NCBI GenBank assembly: GCA_021772675.1
Contig: JAJFLO010000181.1
Coordinates: 1-53,162, forward strand
From: Verrucomicrobiota bacterium
GTDB taxonomy: Bacteria; Verrucomicrobiota; Lentisphaeria; JABSQK01; JAJFLO01
Length of the DNA: 53,162 nucleotides
Direction: 5' to 3'
The notes under the pieces were generated by a model, which was given only the letters and a program-made list of their open reading frames with translations, was not told where the DNA came from and made no database searches. Below are positions 17,318 to 24,687 of this stretch, in pieces. The translations under genes were made by a program, and so were the position numbers. How positions within the stretch are numbered: position 1 is the first letter of the stretch; every line of letters starts with the position of its first letter.

Positions 17318-18791
17318 ATGGAAAGTAGAGAATCTTGGGAAACATGTTTTTCAGGTAAATAAGAGGAACAAACAGGAAAATGAGAATATACCGGTCTACT
17401 CCGTCACAAATCGCGATGGGTTTGAACTGTCGGAAGAATATTTTACAAAACAGGTATTCAGCAAGAATAGGAGAAATTATAAGATCGTAGAACGCAATGA
17501 ATTTGCGTATAATCCATCCCGAGTCAACGTCGGATCGATTGATTTTCTCAAAGTGGCCGATCAAGCATTGGTAAGTCCACTTTATGTTACGTTTGCATGT
17601 GACAAAGATCTGTCTCCAGAATATCTAAAACGGTATATCAAAAGTAAGACCGGAATCAGGCAGATACGAAAAAGGACGACTGGTGCGGTTAGAGACACCT
17701 TAAAATATTCTGCACTGGAATCAATAAAAATGCCTCTCCCCGAAGACCCTGACGATCAAATTCGCATTGCCTCTATTTTATTCAAGGCAGATTCGCTGAT
17801 TAGCAAACGCAAAGAGAGTATCCGCCTCCTCGATGACCTCCTCAAAAGCACTTTCTTAGATATGTTCGGTGATCCGGTCAGAAATGAACGAGGATGGGAC
17901 AGAAAGACAATCAAAGAACACATCGGCAATGTAATAACCGGAAACACACCGCCCAGAAACAATAAACAATTTTACGATAAAAAATATATCGAGTGGATAA
18001 AGACAGACAATATTTTTGAAAACAAATTATTTGTTACAAAAGCTCGGGAGTATCTGTCAGAGTTAGGGTGCAGTAGAGGACGTGTAACAAATCAAGGGAC
18101 ACTCTTAGTCACGTGTATTGCTGGCAGTCTTAAGTCCATCGGCACAGCCGCGTTAACTGATAGGAAAGTGGCATTCAATCAACAGATCAACGCCATTGAA
18201 CCATTTGATGATGTAGATTCACTATTCTTATATTGGCTGGTTAAGCTTTGTAAGAGATATATCCAGAATCGTGGGACTAAAGGGATGAAAAAAATCATCA
18301 CGAAATCGGAGTTCCAGAAAATAATGATGATTAAACCGCCACGACCTCTCCAGAATAAATTTTCCGAAATCGCGAAAAAAGTTCAGTCTTTAAGATTGAG
18401 ATTCAATGACAGCCTAACCGAACTCGAAAACCTCTACGGTTCGCTTTCCCAAGGCGCGTTTCGTGGCGAGTTAGACCTAAGCAAAATTCCACTGGAAATA
18501 CCCATTAAATCTGAGAAAGGTCATTTGACAGTCGAGGAAAATGAACTTGCAAATGAGCTAATTAAAAGGCTCAGGCCAGACCCGCTTAACGAATTACTGA
18601 ATGGCTTATCTAATCAAACTTTGAGTTTCGAAGAGTTATGGGACAAGCTGCAAGAGACCGGTCTTGAAGAATTGCCGAGTTACAACGAAGTCAAGTCAAA
18701 GATCCTTAAGATGCTGGAGGGCGATCCGAAGCGGCTGTCACAAGTATTCGACGAAGATCGAAAACGAATCGTGCTGGGCATCAAGGCATGA
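17307..18791 (+). CDS. hsdS: Type I specificity subunit with an extra C-terminal domain
   Basis: HsdS sets the DNA target. Two target-recognition domains are separated by a central helical repeat (DQIRIASILFKADSLISKRKESIRLLDDLLKSTF region, about residues 150-190), matched by a second one near 355-390 (RLRFNDSLTELENLYGSL). The recognition domains are more A+T-rich than hsdM, as is common for shuffled specificity regions. After the usual HsdS end (FRGELDLSK) there are about 95 further residues, mostly acidic and helical (EENELANELIKRL ... KMLEGDPKRLSQVFD), which I do not recognise in ordinary HsdS. The stop overlaps the AAA gene start (ATGA), suggesting the extension contacts the following accessory proteins; that is inference. 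Confidence 0.9.
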   Translation: MRSKWKVENLGKHVFQVNKRNKQENENIPVYSVTNRDGFELSEEYFTKQVFSKNRRNYKIVERNEFAYNPSRVNVGSIDFLKVADQALVSPLYVTFACDKDLSPEYLKRYIKSKTGIRQIRKRTTGAVRDTLKYSALESIKMPLPEDPDDQIRIASILFKADSLISKRKESIRLLDDLLKSTFLDMFGDPVRNERGWDRKTIKEHIGNVITGNTPPRNNKQFYDKKYIEWIKTDNIFENKLFVTKAREYLSELGCSRGRVTNQGTLLVTCIAGSLKSIGTAALTDRKVAFNQQINAIEPFDDVDSLFLYWLVKLCKRYIQNRGTKGMKKIITKSEFQKIMMIKPPRPLQNKFSEIAKKVQSLRLRFNDSLTELENLYGSLSQGAFRGELDLSKIPLEIPIKSEKGHLTVEENELANELIKRLRPDPLNELLNGLSNQTLSFEELWDKLQETGLEELPSYNEVKSKILKMLEGDPKRLSQVFDEDRKRIVLGIKA

Positions 18792-20539
18792 AACTGCTTC
18801 GCCTGAAAATCAACGATGATCAGGGATTCCGAAGTCTTCAATCAGGATTCGAAGTCCATTTTCTTCGCGAATGGGATTATGACAAGGCCTACGAATTCAA
18901 TCCCTACGTCCTTGCCGGCCCCAACGGCAGTGGCAAATCCAATATTCTGGAGGCCCTGGCTGCCATCTTTTACCATCTCGAATGCATCTACCTCAACTAC
19001 TGGCCGGCAAGTTTCGAGTACGATGAAGACGAAAACCCACAAGGATTTCAGGCCAAAATAGGTTTCCCAGATGCCTACGAATTGGAATATTTCATTGTCA
19101 TCCCGGATAATCTTAATGACAAGAACCCGGTTGAATACGCCCATTTCGACTTTGCCCATATTTCTATCTCGAAAGAAGCAGATTGTCCGCCACTAATTAC
19201 ATGGATAAACCGGGACCTGTATAACGACGGCAAGAAAGAACTGGACCGTTCCGAGGTGAAAGCTGTCCTGCCCGCCAACGTCATTGCCTATTCGTCCGGA
19301 GAAAACGAGATTCTTAGTCTGCCCTTCTTCAAAATGCGGTTCATCCACTTTGATGAATACATGGATCGTCTCACGGAATCGCTGGATTACGGCGAGATGC
19401 CCGAAGGACGATTAACCTTTCTCGATAATGCCTTTAGCCAGGCCATCATCCTGAGCAACTTCTTATTGCAACCGAAAGAAGTGCTTCGACCCTTTACCGA
19501 AGAACTCGGACTCGTCGGTATCTGGAGTTTCCGGATTATTATTCGAAAAACTATTGATTTTGACGAACGGCAGTACCCGGACTTTCCAAGAAAACACCTG
19601 GAGGAAAGAGAGAACGACGATCGCTCCAGTCGATTCGTTCTGAATCTGACGAGGCTCATTGAGGCGGATGACGAGCCATCCGTGCCCAAGATTATCAATA
19701 AACTGAAGAACTGTTCCACGACTCAATACTTCGATACCGACACGGATACGCTTTACCTGGATTACTGGGTCAATGATGCAACCCGACGCGCCTTTGCATT
19801 ATACTTCGGCTCGCCTCAGGATTTATTTAAGGCATTCCAGATTCTGCTGACCCTGAATCTCTATACTGTCAACACAAAGCTGAAACAGGAGCTTTACCAT
19901 TCATCGAGTCTTTATGTCAATGAGACCGTCCCAGTATTGGCATCCGATCAACAAATCATGTGTTTCGAGGATTTCTTGTTTAAGAAAAGCCATGACGGCA
20001 AGACGGTTTACGGCAGGTCCTTATCGGACGGCGAACATCAGTTTGTGTATTCGTTAGGGTTGTGTCTACTATTCAAGGACGGCAACAATCTGTTTCTCCT
20101 CGACGAACCCGAAACCCATTTCAACCCGGACTGGCGGGCAAAATTCATTTCGCGTTTGCGGGATTGTTTCAAGCACAGTGAAGCCGGTACCACCATGCGT
20201 GAAATTCTTGTCACCACGCACAGCCCTTTTTTGATCTCTGACAGCCGACCGGAAAATGTCATTCTGTTCGAGAAGGAGCAGGAATCAGGAACCATCCAAG
20301 TCTCCCAACCTGACTTCAACACCTTCGGCGCATCCATCGGCAAAATCACGGCAGCAGCGTTTGCCCAGGCGGAAACCGTCGGTGACTACGCCAAACAAAA
20401 AATCCATGAATTGGACAAACGCCTTGAGCAAGGCGATGACGAAGAGGCGATCATTGCCGACGCCAATCGGCAATTGGGTGACTCCGTGGAGAAGGTCTTA
20501 TTCGTCAACAAGGTCCTTAACCGCGGGGAGGAGACATAA
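18788..20539 (+). CDS. Restriction-system-associated AAA/ABC-type ATPase (PtuA-like)
   Basis: The 583-residue product is an SMC/RecF-like ATPase. Walker A is GPNGSGKS at 44-51, a signature-like LSDGEHQ lies before the Walker B region LFLLDEPETHFNPDW (about 433-447), and a switch His occurs in TTHSPFL (about 475-481). No long coiled coil is seen between the two halves, which is typical of OLD/PtuA-type ATPases in defence systems. The gene is joined to hsdS by a 4-nt overlap and to the following HNH nuclease gene by a 1-nt overlap (TAATG). ATPases of this kind are known companions of type I systems. Its pairing with an HNH protein copies the Septu (PtuA-PtuB) layout. Confidence 0.85.
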   Translation: MKLLRLKINDDQGFRSLQSGFEVHFLREWDYDKAYEFNPYVLAGPNGSGKSNILEALAAIFYHLECIYLNYWPASFEYDEDENPQGFQAKIGFPDAYELEYFIVIPDNLNDKNPVEYAHFDFAHISISKEADCPPLITWINRDLYNDGKKELDRSEVKAVLPANVIAYSSGENEILSLPFFKMRFIHFDEYMDRLTESLDYGEMPEGRLTFLDNAFSQAIILSNFLLQPKEVLRPFTEELGLVGIWSFRIIIRKTIDFDERQYPDFPRKHLEERENDDRSSRFVLNLTRLIEADDEPSVPKIINKLKNCSTTQYFDTDTDTLYLDYWVNDATRRAFALYFGSPQDLFKAFQILLTLNLYTVNTKLKQELYHSSSLYVNETVPVLASDQQIMCFEDFLFKKSHDGKTVYGRSLSDGEHQFVYSLGLCLLFKDGNNLFLLDEPETHFNPDWRAKFISRLRDCFKHSEAGTTMREILVTTHSPFLISDSRPENVILFEKEQESGTIQVSQPDFNTFGASIGKITAAAFAQAETVGDYAKQKIHELDKRLEQGDDEEAIIADANRQLGDSVEKVLFVNKVLNRGEET

Positions 20540-21603
20540 TGCTTTTCCCCTACAAATACATCTCCCACAGCATGGAAAAGATGCAAGGATATATCGATTA
20601 CATATTCTTCGAACTCTGGTGCAAGGCCCCCTCACGGGAATATGATGAATCGTTATTCGATGACAATATCGAGCTGAAGGAGGTCATTGCCGACTTCTAT
20701 TACAGCGAGACCAAGGGCGGCAAATTTTTCACCTCCAAACTCCTCGAAATCTATGAACTATTTCGCGATCTACCTGATATCAAAATCAAGCGACTGAAAA
20801 ACTGGTACCAGGCGAACAATGACATCGAAGGACTTTGTTCTGCTGCCGCCGAAATTGAGCCGGTAAGGTATGCTGAACTCAATGAGTTCCACGACGCCTT
20901 AGCAGACAAACTTGCTGATTTTTTTAAGCGACTATTCGACCAGGACATGCTTGGTCTGGCATCAGTCACCGGGAGGATTGGAACGATTGATGATCATTAC
21001 AAATCTTTCATGACCGCGAATCTCACCGGCAAATGCCCATTTTGCGGCTTGCATGATGTCAAAGGCATTCACCATTCCAAGCGCGAGGCCTACGACCATT
21101 ATCTACTCAAGAGCATCTATCCGTTTATTTCCATCAATTTTCGCAACCTCGCTCCAATGTGCCATGAGTGTAATAGTTCCTACAAGCTCTCGAAAGACCC
21201 GCTTCACGACAATGCGAATAAACGAAGGAAAGCTTTTTATTCTTATTCATCCCATCAGCCCGCCGTAACAATCGGAGTTATAATAAACAATCCAGACATT
21301 GATGCGCTGAAACCGGATGATATCGAATTGACCATCGACTGCTACGGCTATGGTCAGGAAGTTACTATCTGGATGGAGTTGTTCGGAATCGACGAACGCT
21401 ACAAGGCCAAATGCATCAGTGAATCCGACGGTAAGAATTGGATAAGACAGATCTTTGATGCCGAGAACTATAATATTTCAGCGATAGATTATTTAATTAT
21501 GAAGAAGAAACAAGCAGGACGCGATCCTTTCTCTGATGCCAATTTTCTGAGAAAACCATTTTTGGAAGCCTGCGAAAAAATGGGTGTATTTAACGACGTG
21601 TAA
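20539..21603 (+). CDS. HNH-type nuclease paired with the ATPase (PtuB-like layout)
   Basis: The 354-residue protein has a zinc-bound HNH/beta-beta-alpha-metal core: C166-x2-C169 (CPFCGL), a GIHHSKREAYDHYL segment with the candidate catalytic His pair, then LAPMCHECNSSYK with C208 and C211 and the late conserved Asn. About 160 helical residues precede the core and 130 follow it. As in Septu, an ATPase gene sits directly upstream, here with overlapping stop and start. The likely job is cleavage of nucleic acid once the ATPase senses infection. Alternatively it assists the type I complex. It is longer than typical PtuB proteins. Confidence 0.78.
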   Translation: MLFPYKYISHSMEKMQGYIDYIFFELWCKAPSREYDESLFDDNIELKEVIADFYYSETKGGKFFTSKLLEIYELFRDLPDIKIKRLKNWYQANNDIEGLCSAAAEIEPVRYAELNEFHDALADKLADFFKRLFDQDMLGLASVTGRIGTIDDHYKSFMTANLTGKCPFCGLHDVKGIHHSKREAYDHYLLKSIYPFISINFRNLAPMCHECNSSYKLSKDPLHDNANKRRKAFYSYSSHQPAVTIGVIINNPDIDALKPDDIELTIDCYGYGQEVTIWMELFGIDERYKAKCISESDGKNWIRQIFDAENYNISAIDYLIMKKKQAGRDPFSDANFLRKPFLEACEKMGVFNDV

Positions 21604-21668
21604 TTCAAATTGACGATATTACCTTTAATCGAATGCAATGATAATAATAACGAATAGAGACCGCCAAC

Positions 21669-21764
21669 ATGAACAAAAATAGAGATAAATCCGAAGAGAA
21701 AAAGAATCTTGCGGTTTCCGCCGTTGACCGGTTCGTCACGAACCAAACAGGAAAAGCCCAGTGA
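21669..21764 (+). CDS. Possible 31-residue ORF overlapping the next gene
   Basis: A short Lys/Glu-rich frame starts at ATG 21669 and ends at a TGA (21762-21764) that overlaps the GTG start of the AlbA_2 gene (GTGA). The arrangement is that of coupled genes, and it would explain how the GTG start is used, as no strong ribosome binding site precedes that GTG. The peptide itself has no recognisable feature, and a chance frame cannot be excluded. Confidence 0.3.
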   Translation: MNKNRDKSEEKKNLAVSAVDRFVTNQTGKAQ

Positions 21765-23170
21765 ATATATCTCCCGCACAGATTGATATTTGGCGGTCAT
21801 CGCCCAGTGAACACCAACGTCTGGAATTCAAGGAAGCGAAAACGCAGTTCGACAATAAAAAGCTCTTTAAGTATTGCACCGCTATTGCTAATGAGGGCGG
21901 CGGCCACCTGGTGCTTGGCGTTGCCGACAAGCCGCCTCGTCCAGTAGTTGGGAGTAAAGCGTTCGATGACTTGGTGGAGATGGCGTCGAAGCTATTCGCC
22001 GCTCTTGGATTCCGCGTAGATATTGAGGAAGTCATGCATCCCGATGGTAGAGTTGTGGTATTTCAGATCCCGGCTCGGCCAAAGGGTACTGCCTATGCCT
22101 ACGACGGTGTCTATTGGATGCGGATTGGCCAAGAACTGAAACCAATGAGTGAAGATCAACTGCGGAAGATCTTCGCAGAGGGACAACCGAACTGGCTTGA
22201 CGAGGTCGCCATGGACGTTGTTTCAGGACAAGACATTATCCAAAAACTCGACACACAGACGTATTTTGACCTACTCAATTTGCCCTACCCATCGGACCAG
22301 AGTGGTGTTTTGGAACGATTGGAGAGCGAAAAACTGATTGAGGCAAAGGACCACGGCTTCTCTATCCTAAGGATCGGAGCGATTCTACTGGCAAAGAATT
22401 TGAGAGACTTCGACGAGGTATGGCGCAAGGCTCCACGTGTCGTCGTTTACGCGGGGGACTCCAAGCTTGAAACCAAGTCCGATATTACTGGAGAAAAAGG
22501 ATACGCCACAGGGTTTCAAGGATTGGTGCGTTACATTATGGGTCAACTTCCCCAAAACGAAATTATTGAAGACGCTCTCCGCAAGGAAAGCAAACTCATC
22601 CCGGAAGTCATTATTCGCGAGCTGATAGCCAACGCCCTTATACACCAGGATTTCACTGAATCGGGAACTTCTCCATTGGCAGAGATCTATATCAATCGTG
22701 TTGAAATCTCGAATCCGGGAGAACCCATCGTACCAGTAGATCGTTTTATTGATGGCTACCAATCCCGCAACGAACGCCTTGCCGATCTGATGCGTCGTTT
22801 CGGCATCTGCGAAGAAAAAAGTAGTGGGATCGACAGGGTTGTCCAAGCAGCCGAAATGCTCCAATTGCCGGCTCCGGATTTTCAGGTAGGGTTTAAGCGA
22901 ACAGCGGTTATCATCTTCGGACCACGCCCGTTCAAGCGAATGGATCGAAATGATCGGGTCCGTGCTGCTTACCAACATTGTGTTCTCCAGTGGGTGTTAC
23001 GAAAACAAATGACAAACCAATCTCTAAGGGAACGTTTCGCTCTCTCGGAGAGTAGCAGTAATACGATTTCACAAATCATTAATACGGCTGTTGAACAAAA
23101 TTTGATTAAACTGGATCCGACAGCGCCAAATTCGCGGAAATACGCCAGATATCTGCCAATTTGGGCATAA
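21761..23170 (+). CDS. AlbA_2 (Schlafen-type) ATP-binding protein / putative transcriptional regulator
   Basis: The 469-residue product has an N-terminal AlbA_2 domain (residues about 15-140; HQRLEFKEAK, then IANEGGGHLVLGVAD and GVYWMRIGQ) and a central HATPase_c_4-like region (VIIRELIANALIHQDF ... NRVEISNPGEP ... RNERLADLMRRFGICEEKSSGIDRV). A C-terminal winged-helix-like segment follows (QSLRERFALSESSSNTISQIINTAVEQ). Proteins of this build are usually annotated as ATP-dependent helicases or regulators and are frequent in defence islands and next to type I systems. The start is GTG, confirmed by the family N-terminus. It ends the high-G+C operon-like block that began at hsdR. Confidence 0.82.
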   Translation: MNISPAQIDIWRSSPSEHQRLEFKEAKTQFDNKKLFKYCTAIANEGGGHLVLGVADKPPRPVVGSKAFDDLVEMASKLFAALGFRVDIEEVMHPDGRVVVFQIPARPKGTAYAYDGVYWMRIGQELKPMSEDQLRKIFAEGQPNWLDEVAMDVVSGQDIIQKLDTQTYFDLLNLPYPSDQSGVLERLESEKLIEAKDHGFSILRIGAILLAKNLRDFDEVWRKAPRVVVYAGDSKLETKSDITGEKGYATGFQGLVRYIMGQLPQNEIIEDALRKESKLIPEVIIRELIANALIHQDFTESGTSPLAEIYINRVEISNPGEPIVPVDRFIDGYQSRNERLADLMRRFGICEEKSSGIDRVVQAAEMLQLPAPDFQVGFKRTAVIIFGPRPFKRMDRNDRVRAAYQHCVLQWVLRKQMTNQSLRERFALSESSSNTISQIINTAVEQNLIKLDPTAPNSRKYARYLPIWA

Positions 23171-23255
23171 TTCTTATTTCATCACAAACCACAAATAGCA
23201 TAGACATGAATCTTAACTGTTTCTCTTTCAGGGACTTCTTATTTCATCGCAAACC
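23171..23255 (+). repeat. Short direct repeat just after the defence genes
   Basis: The 20-base sequence TTCTTATTTCATCACAAACC at 23171-23190 recurs with one mismatch at 23236-23255. It starts right after the AlbA_2 stop and may record a small duplication or insertion scar at the right edge of the coding part of the island. Confidence 0.4.
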
Positions 23256-23342
23256 GTACTTGAGTATATTTCGAAAATTGCCGTCGCCAGATATTTGAGG
23301 ATTATCAGACCATAGAAACGATGACCTGGATCAGGGGCGCTT

Positions 23343-23580
23343 GCGAGAATTAAAGAAAATCTGAAAGGGTATAAAAAGTTAAAGGAAGATCTAATTAAAG
23401 AGGAAATCTTAGTAAAAAATGATGAAAAATATGATTTTTACGAGTGATTATCTTTTTCTCTCACCATCGGCAGCAGCAGCTATTATTACTGGTCAACCTA
23501 CGAATGGTAGAACAAGTTGGAAAAATGAGTTTGGAAAAACACTTAAGGACATTGAGCAGAGCATAACAGAAAAATTATGA
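23343..23580 (+). pseudogene. DUF4357-domain fragment with a one-base frameshift
   Basis: Two frames join into one recognisable domain. The first reads RIKENLKGYKKLKEDLIKEE and ends at a stop soon after YDFYE. The second, starting before the T5 run at 23435-23439, reads TSDYLFLSPSAAAAIITG followed by NGRTSWKNEFGKTL, the hallmark of DUF4357. Removing one T restores YDFTSDYLFLSPSAAAA. Everything upstream that would belong to the full protein (often a GIY-YIG nuclease or a restriction-related protein) is missing. It is therefore the decayed 3' end of another accessory gene. Confidence 0.7.
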
Positions 23581-23601
23581 TAATAGAACAAAGAAGGACC
23601 A

Positions 23602-23770
23602 CAAATCGGTAAGTACATCAGGGAAGACGTGCTTCTGAAGAAATGGGCAAATTATGGGGAGGAAATTTCGCGACATTGTAGCGACAATTGACTGCCGAAT
23701 ATGGGCGAGGTTGGAGTGAACGAAACTTGGCCTATATGATCCACTTTGATGAAGTTTTTCAAAATATGAA
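23602..23770 (+). pseudogene. YhcG/DUF1016 nuclease-family N-terminal fragment, frameshifted
   Basis: One frame reads QIGKYIREDVLLKKWANYGE. A second frame continues FATL, a TAG stop, then RQLTAEYGRGWSERNLAYMI and HFDEVFQ. Together these are the N-terminal domain of the DUF1016/YhcG family (PDDEXK nuclease domain-containing proteins), with at least one frameshift and one in-frame stop. The C-terminal nuclease part is absent; the fragment gives way to a palindrome and the REP unit. A 74-residue open frame at 23688-23912 is only this remnant running into the repeat, not a gene. Confidence 0.7.
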
Positions 23771-23771
23771 G

Positions 23772-23796
23772 ATATTGCACGCACTGCGTGCAATAT
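23772..23796. repeat. Perfect 12-bp-arm palindrome
   Basis: ATATTGCACGCA and its exact complement are separated by a single C. It lies exactly where the YhcG fragment stops matching its family and 10 bases before the REP unit, so it may be the tip of an inserted element or the breakpoint of the rearrangement. Confidence 0.55.
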
Positions 23797-23805
23797 TGAG
23801 GAATA

Positions 23806-23946
23806 TAGCCCTAATAAGGGCGGAATTATGTAACCACGGGTGTCAACCCGTGGAATTAATGAGGATTTTGGAACGTTTTTTAAGTTTGAGTCCCGTCTTC
23901 AGACGGAAGTAATTAGCGATCTTTAGATCGCATTATTGGTTAGGTA
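23806..23946 (+). repeat. REP unit R in front of the RAYT gene
   Basis: TAGCCCTAATAAGGGCGGAA, a CCACGGGT/ACCCGTGG hairpin, GGAATTAATGAGGATTTTGG, the REP core GAGTCCCGTCTTCAGACGGA and a GCGATCTTTAGATCGC hairpin follow in the same order as at 12519-12656. REP palindromes are the substrate that RAYT enzymes bind and cut, so this is the cognate upstream REP of the gene at 23965. Confidence 0.75.
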
Positions 23947-23964
23947 ATCAAAAAATTACATTCA

Positions 23965-24567
23965 ATGTATAACTGGCGAAAATTCAACAAAGATCAAAAG
24001 AAGGAAATTCTAAAACTTCGTAAACTTTCTGGACAGCCATGGCATAGCCCGCCTCATTCATTAGAAAAAAGCTGGTATCATATTACTGCGGCATGTTATG
24101 AACACACACCGATAATTGGATTAACTGAGGATCGAATGGCGGATTTTGAGGAAGTATTGATCCAGGCTGTTCGGGCAGAATCGGATGAACTACTCGCGTG
24201 GTGTATTCTTCCAAATCAATACCATTTACTTGTCCGCTGTGATGATATGCGCTTAGTTAAAAAAGTTATTGGTACCATCCATGGACGAACCTCATTTCGT
24301 TGGAATCGAACCGACAATCAGCGTGGTCGGAAGGTTTGGCATAGTTGTCTTCCAGGAGAGTTGAGGTCGGTTCGCCATAAATGGGCGACTTTGAATTACA
24401 TTCATCACAATCCAGTTCACCATGGTTATGTGATGAAATGGCAGGACTGGCCATTCTCTAGTGCTATTTCATATCTTGAAACTGTTGGCTACGATATGGC
24501 TAAAAAGCGATGGAATCAATATCCCATTTTGGATTATGGAAAAGGTTGGGATGATCCGGGGATATGA
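23965..24567 (+). CDS. REP-associated tyrosine transposase (RAYT, Y1/IS200-like)
   Basis: The 200-residue protein matches the RAYT branch of the Y1 transposase family: an SWYHITAACYEHTPIIGL opening strand, the region ILPNQYHLLVR that normally carries the HUH metal motif, and the LNYIHHNPVHHGYV segment with the candidate nucleophile Y145. Here the HUH position reads Q85-Y86-H87, so the first His is Gln. RAYTs move or maintain REP palindromes, and this one is flanked by a REP unit upstream and an inverted REP at 24629-24655. It sits at the right edge of the defence island directly before cusA. Activity is uncertain given the Q-Y-H motif. Confidence 0.85.
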   Translation: MYNWRKFNKDQKKEILKLRKLSGQPWHSPPHSLEKSWYHITAACYEHTPIIGLTEDRMADFEEVLIQAVRAESDELLAWCILPNQYHLLVRCDDMRLVKKVIGTIHGRTSFRWNRTDNQRGRKVWHSCLPGELRSVRHKWATLNYIHHNPVHHGYVMKWQDWPFSSAISYLETVGYDMAKKRWNQYPILDYGKGWDDPGI

Positions 24568-24607
24568 TTGTTTTGAAATGAGTCGAAATAATTATAGTTA
24601 ACTGATT

Positions 24608-24655
24608 GGAAGCTGAAGCTTCCTTAAAACTTCCGTCTAAAGACGGGACTCAAAC
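24608..24655 (-). repeat. Small hairpin followed by an inverted REP copy
   Basis: GGAAGCT-GA-AGCTTCC (24608-24623) is followed by ACTTCCGTCTAAAGACGGGA and CTCAAAC (24629-24655), the reverse complement of the REP core seen at 12428 and 23887. The RAYT gene is thus enclosed by oppositely oriented REPs. The cusA start is 33 bases further on. Confidence 0.7.
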
Positions 24656-24687
24656 AAGAAGCTAAATACATCATTACCGATACATAA

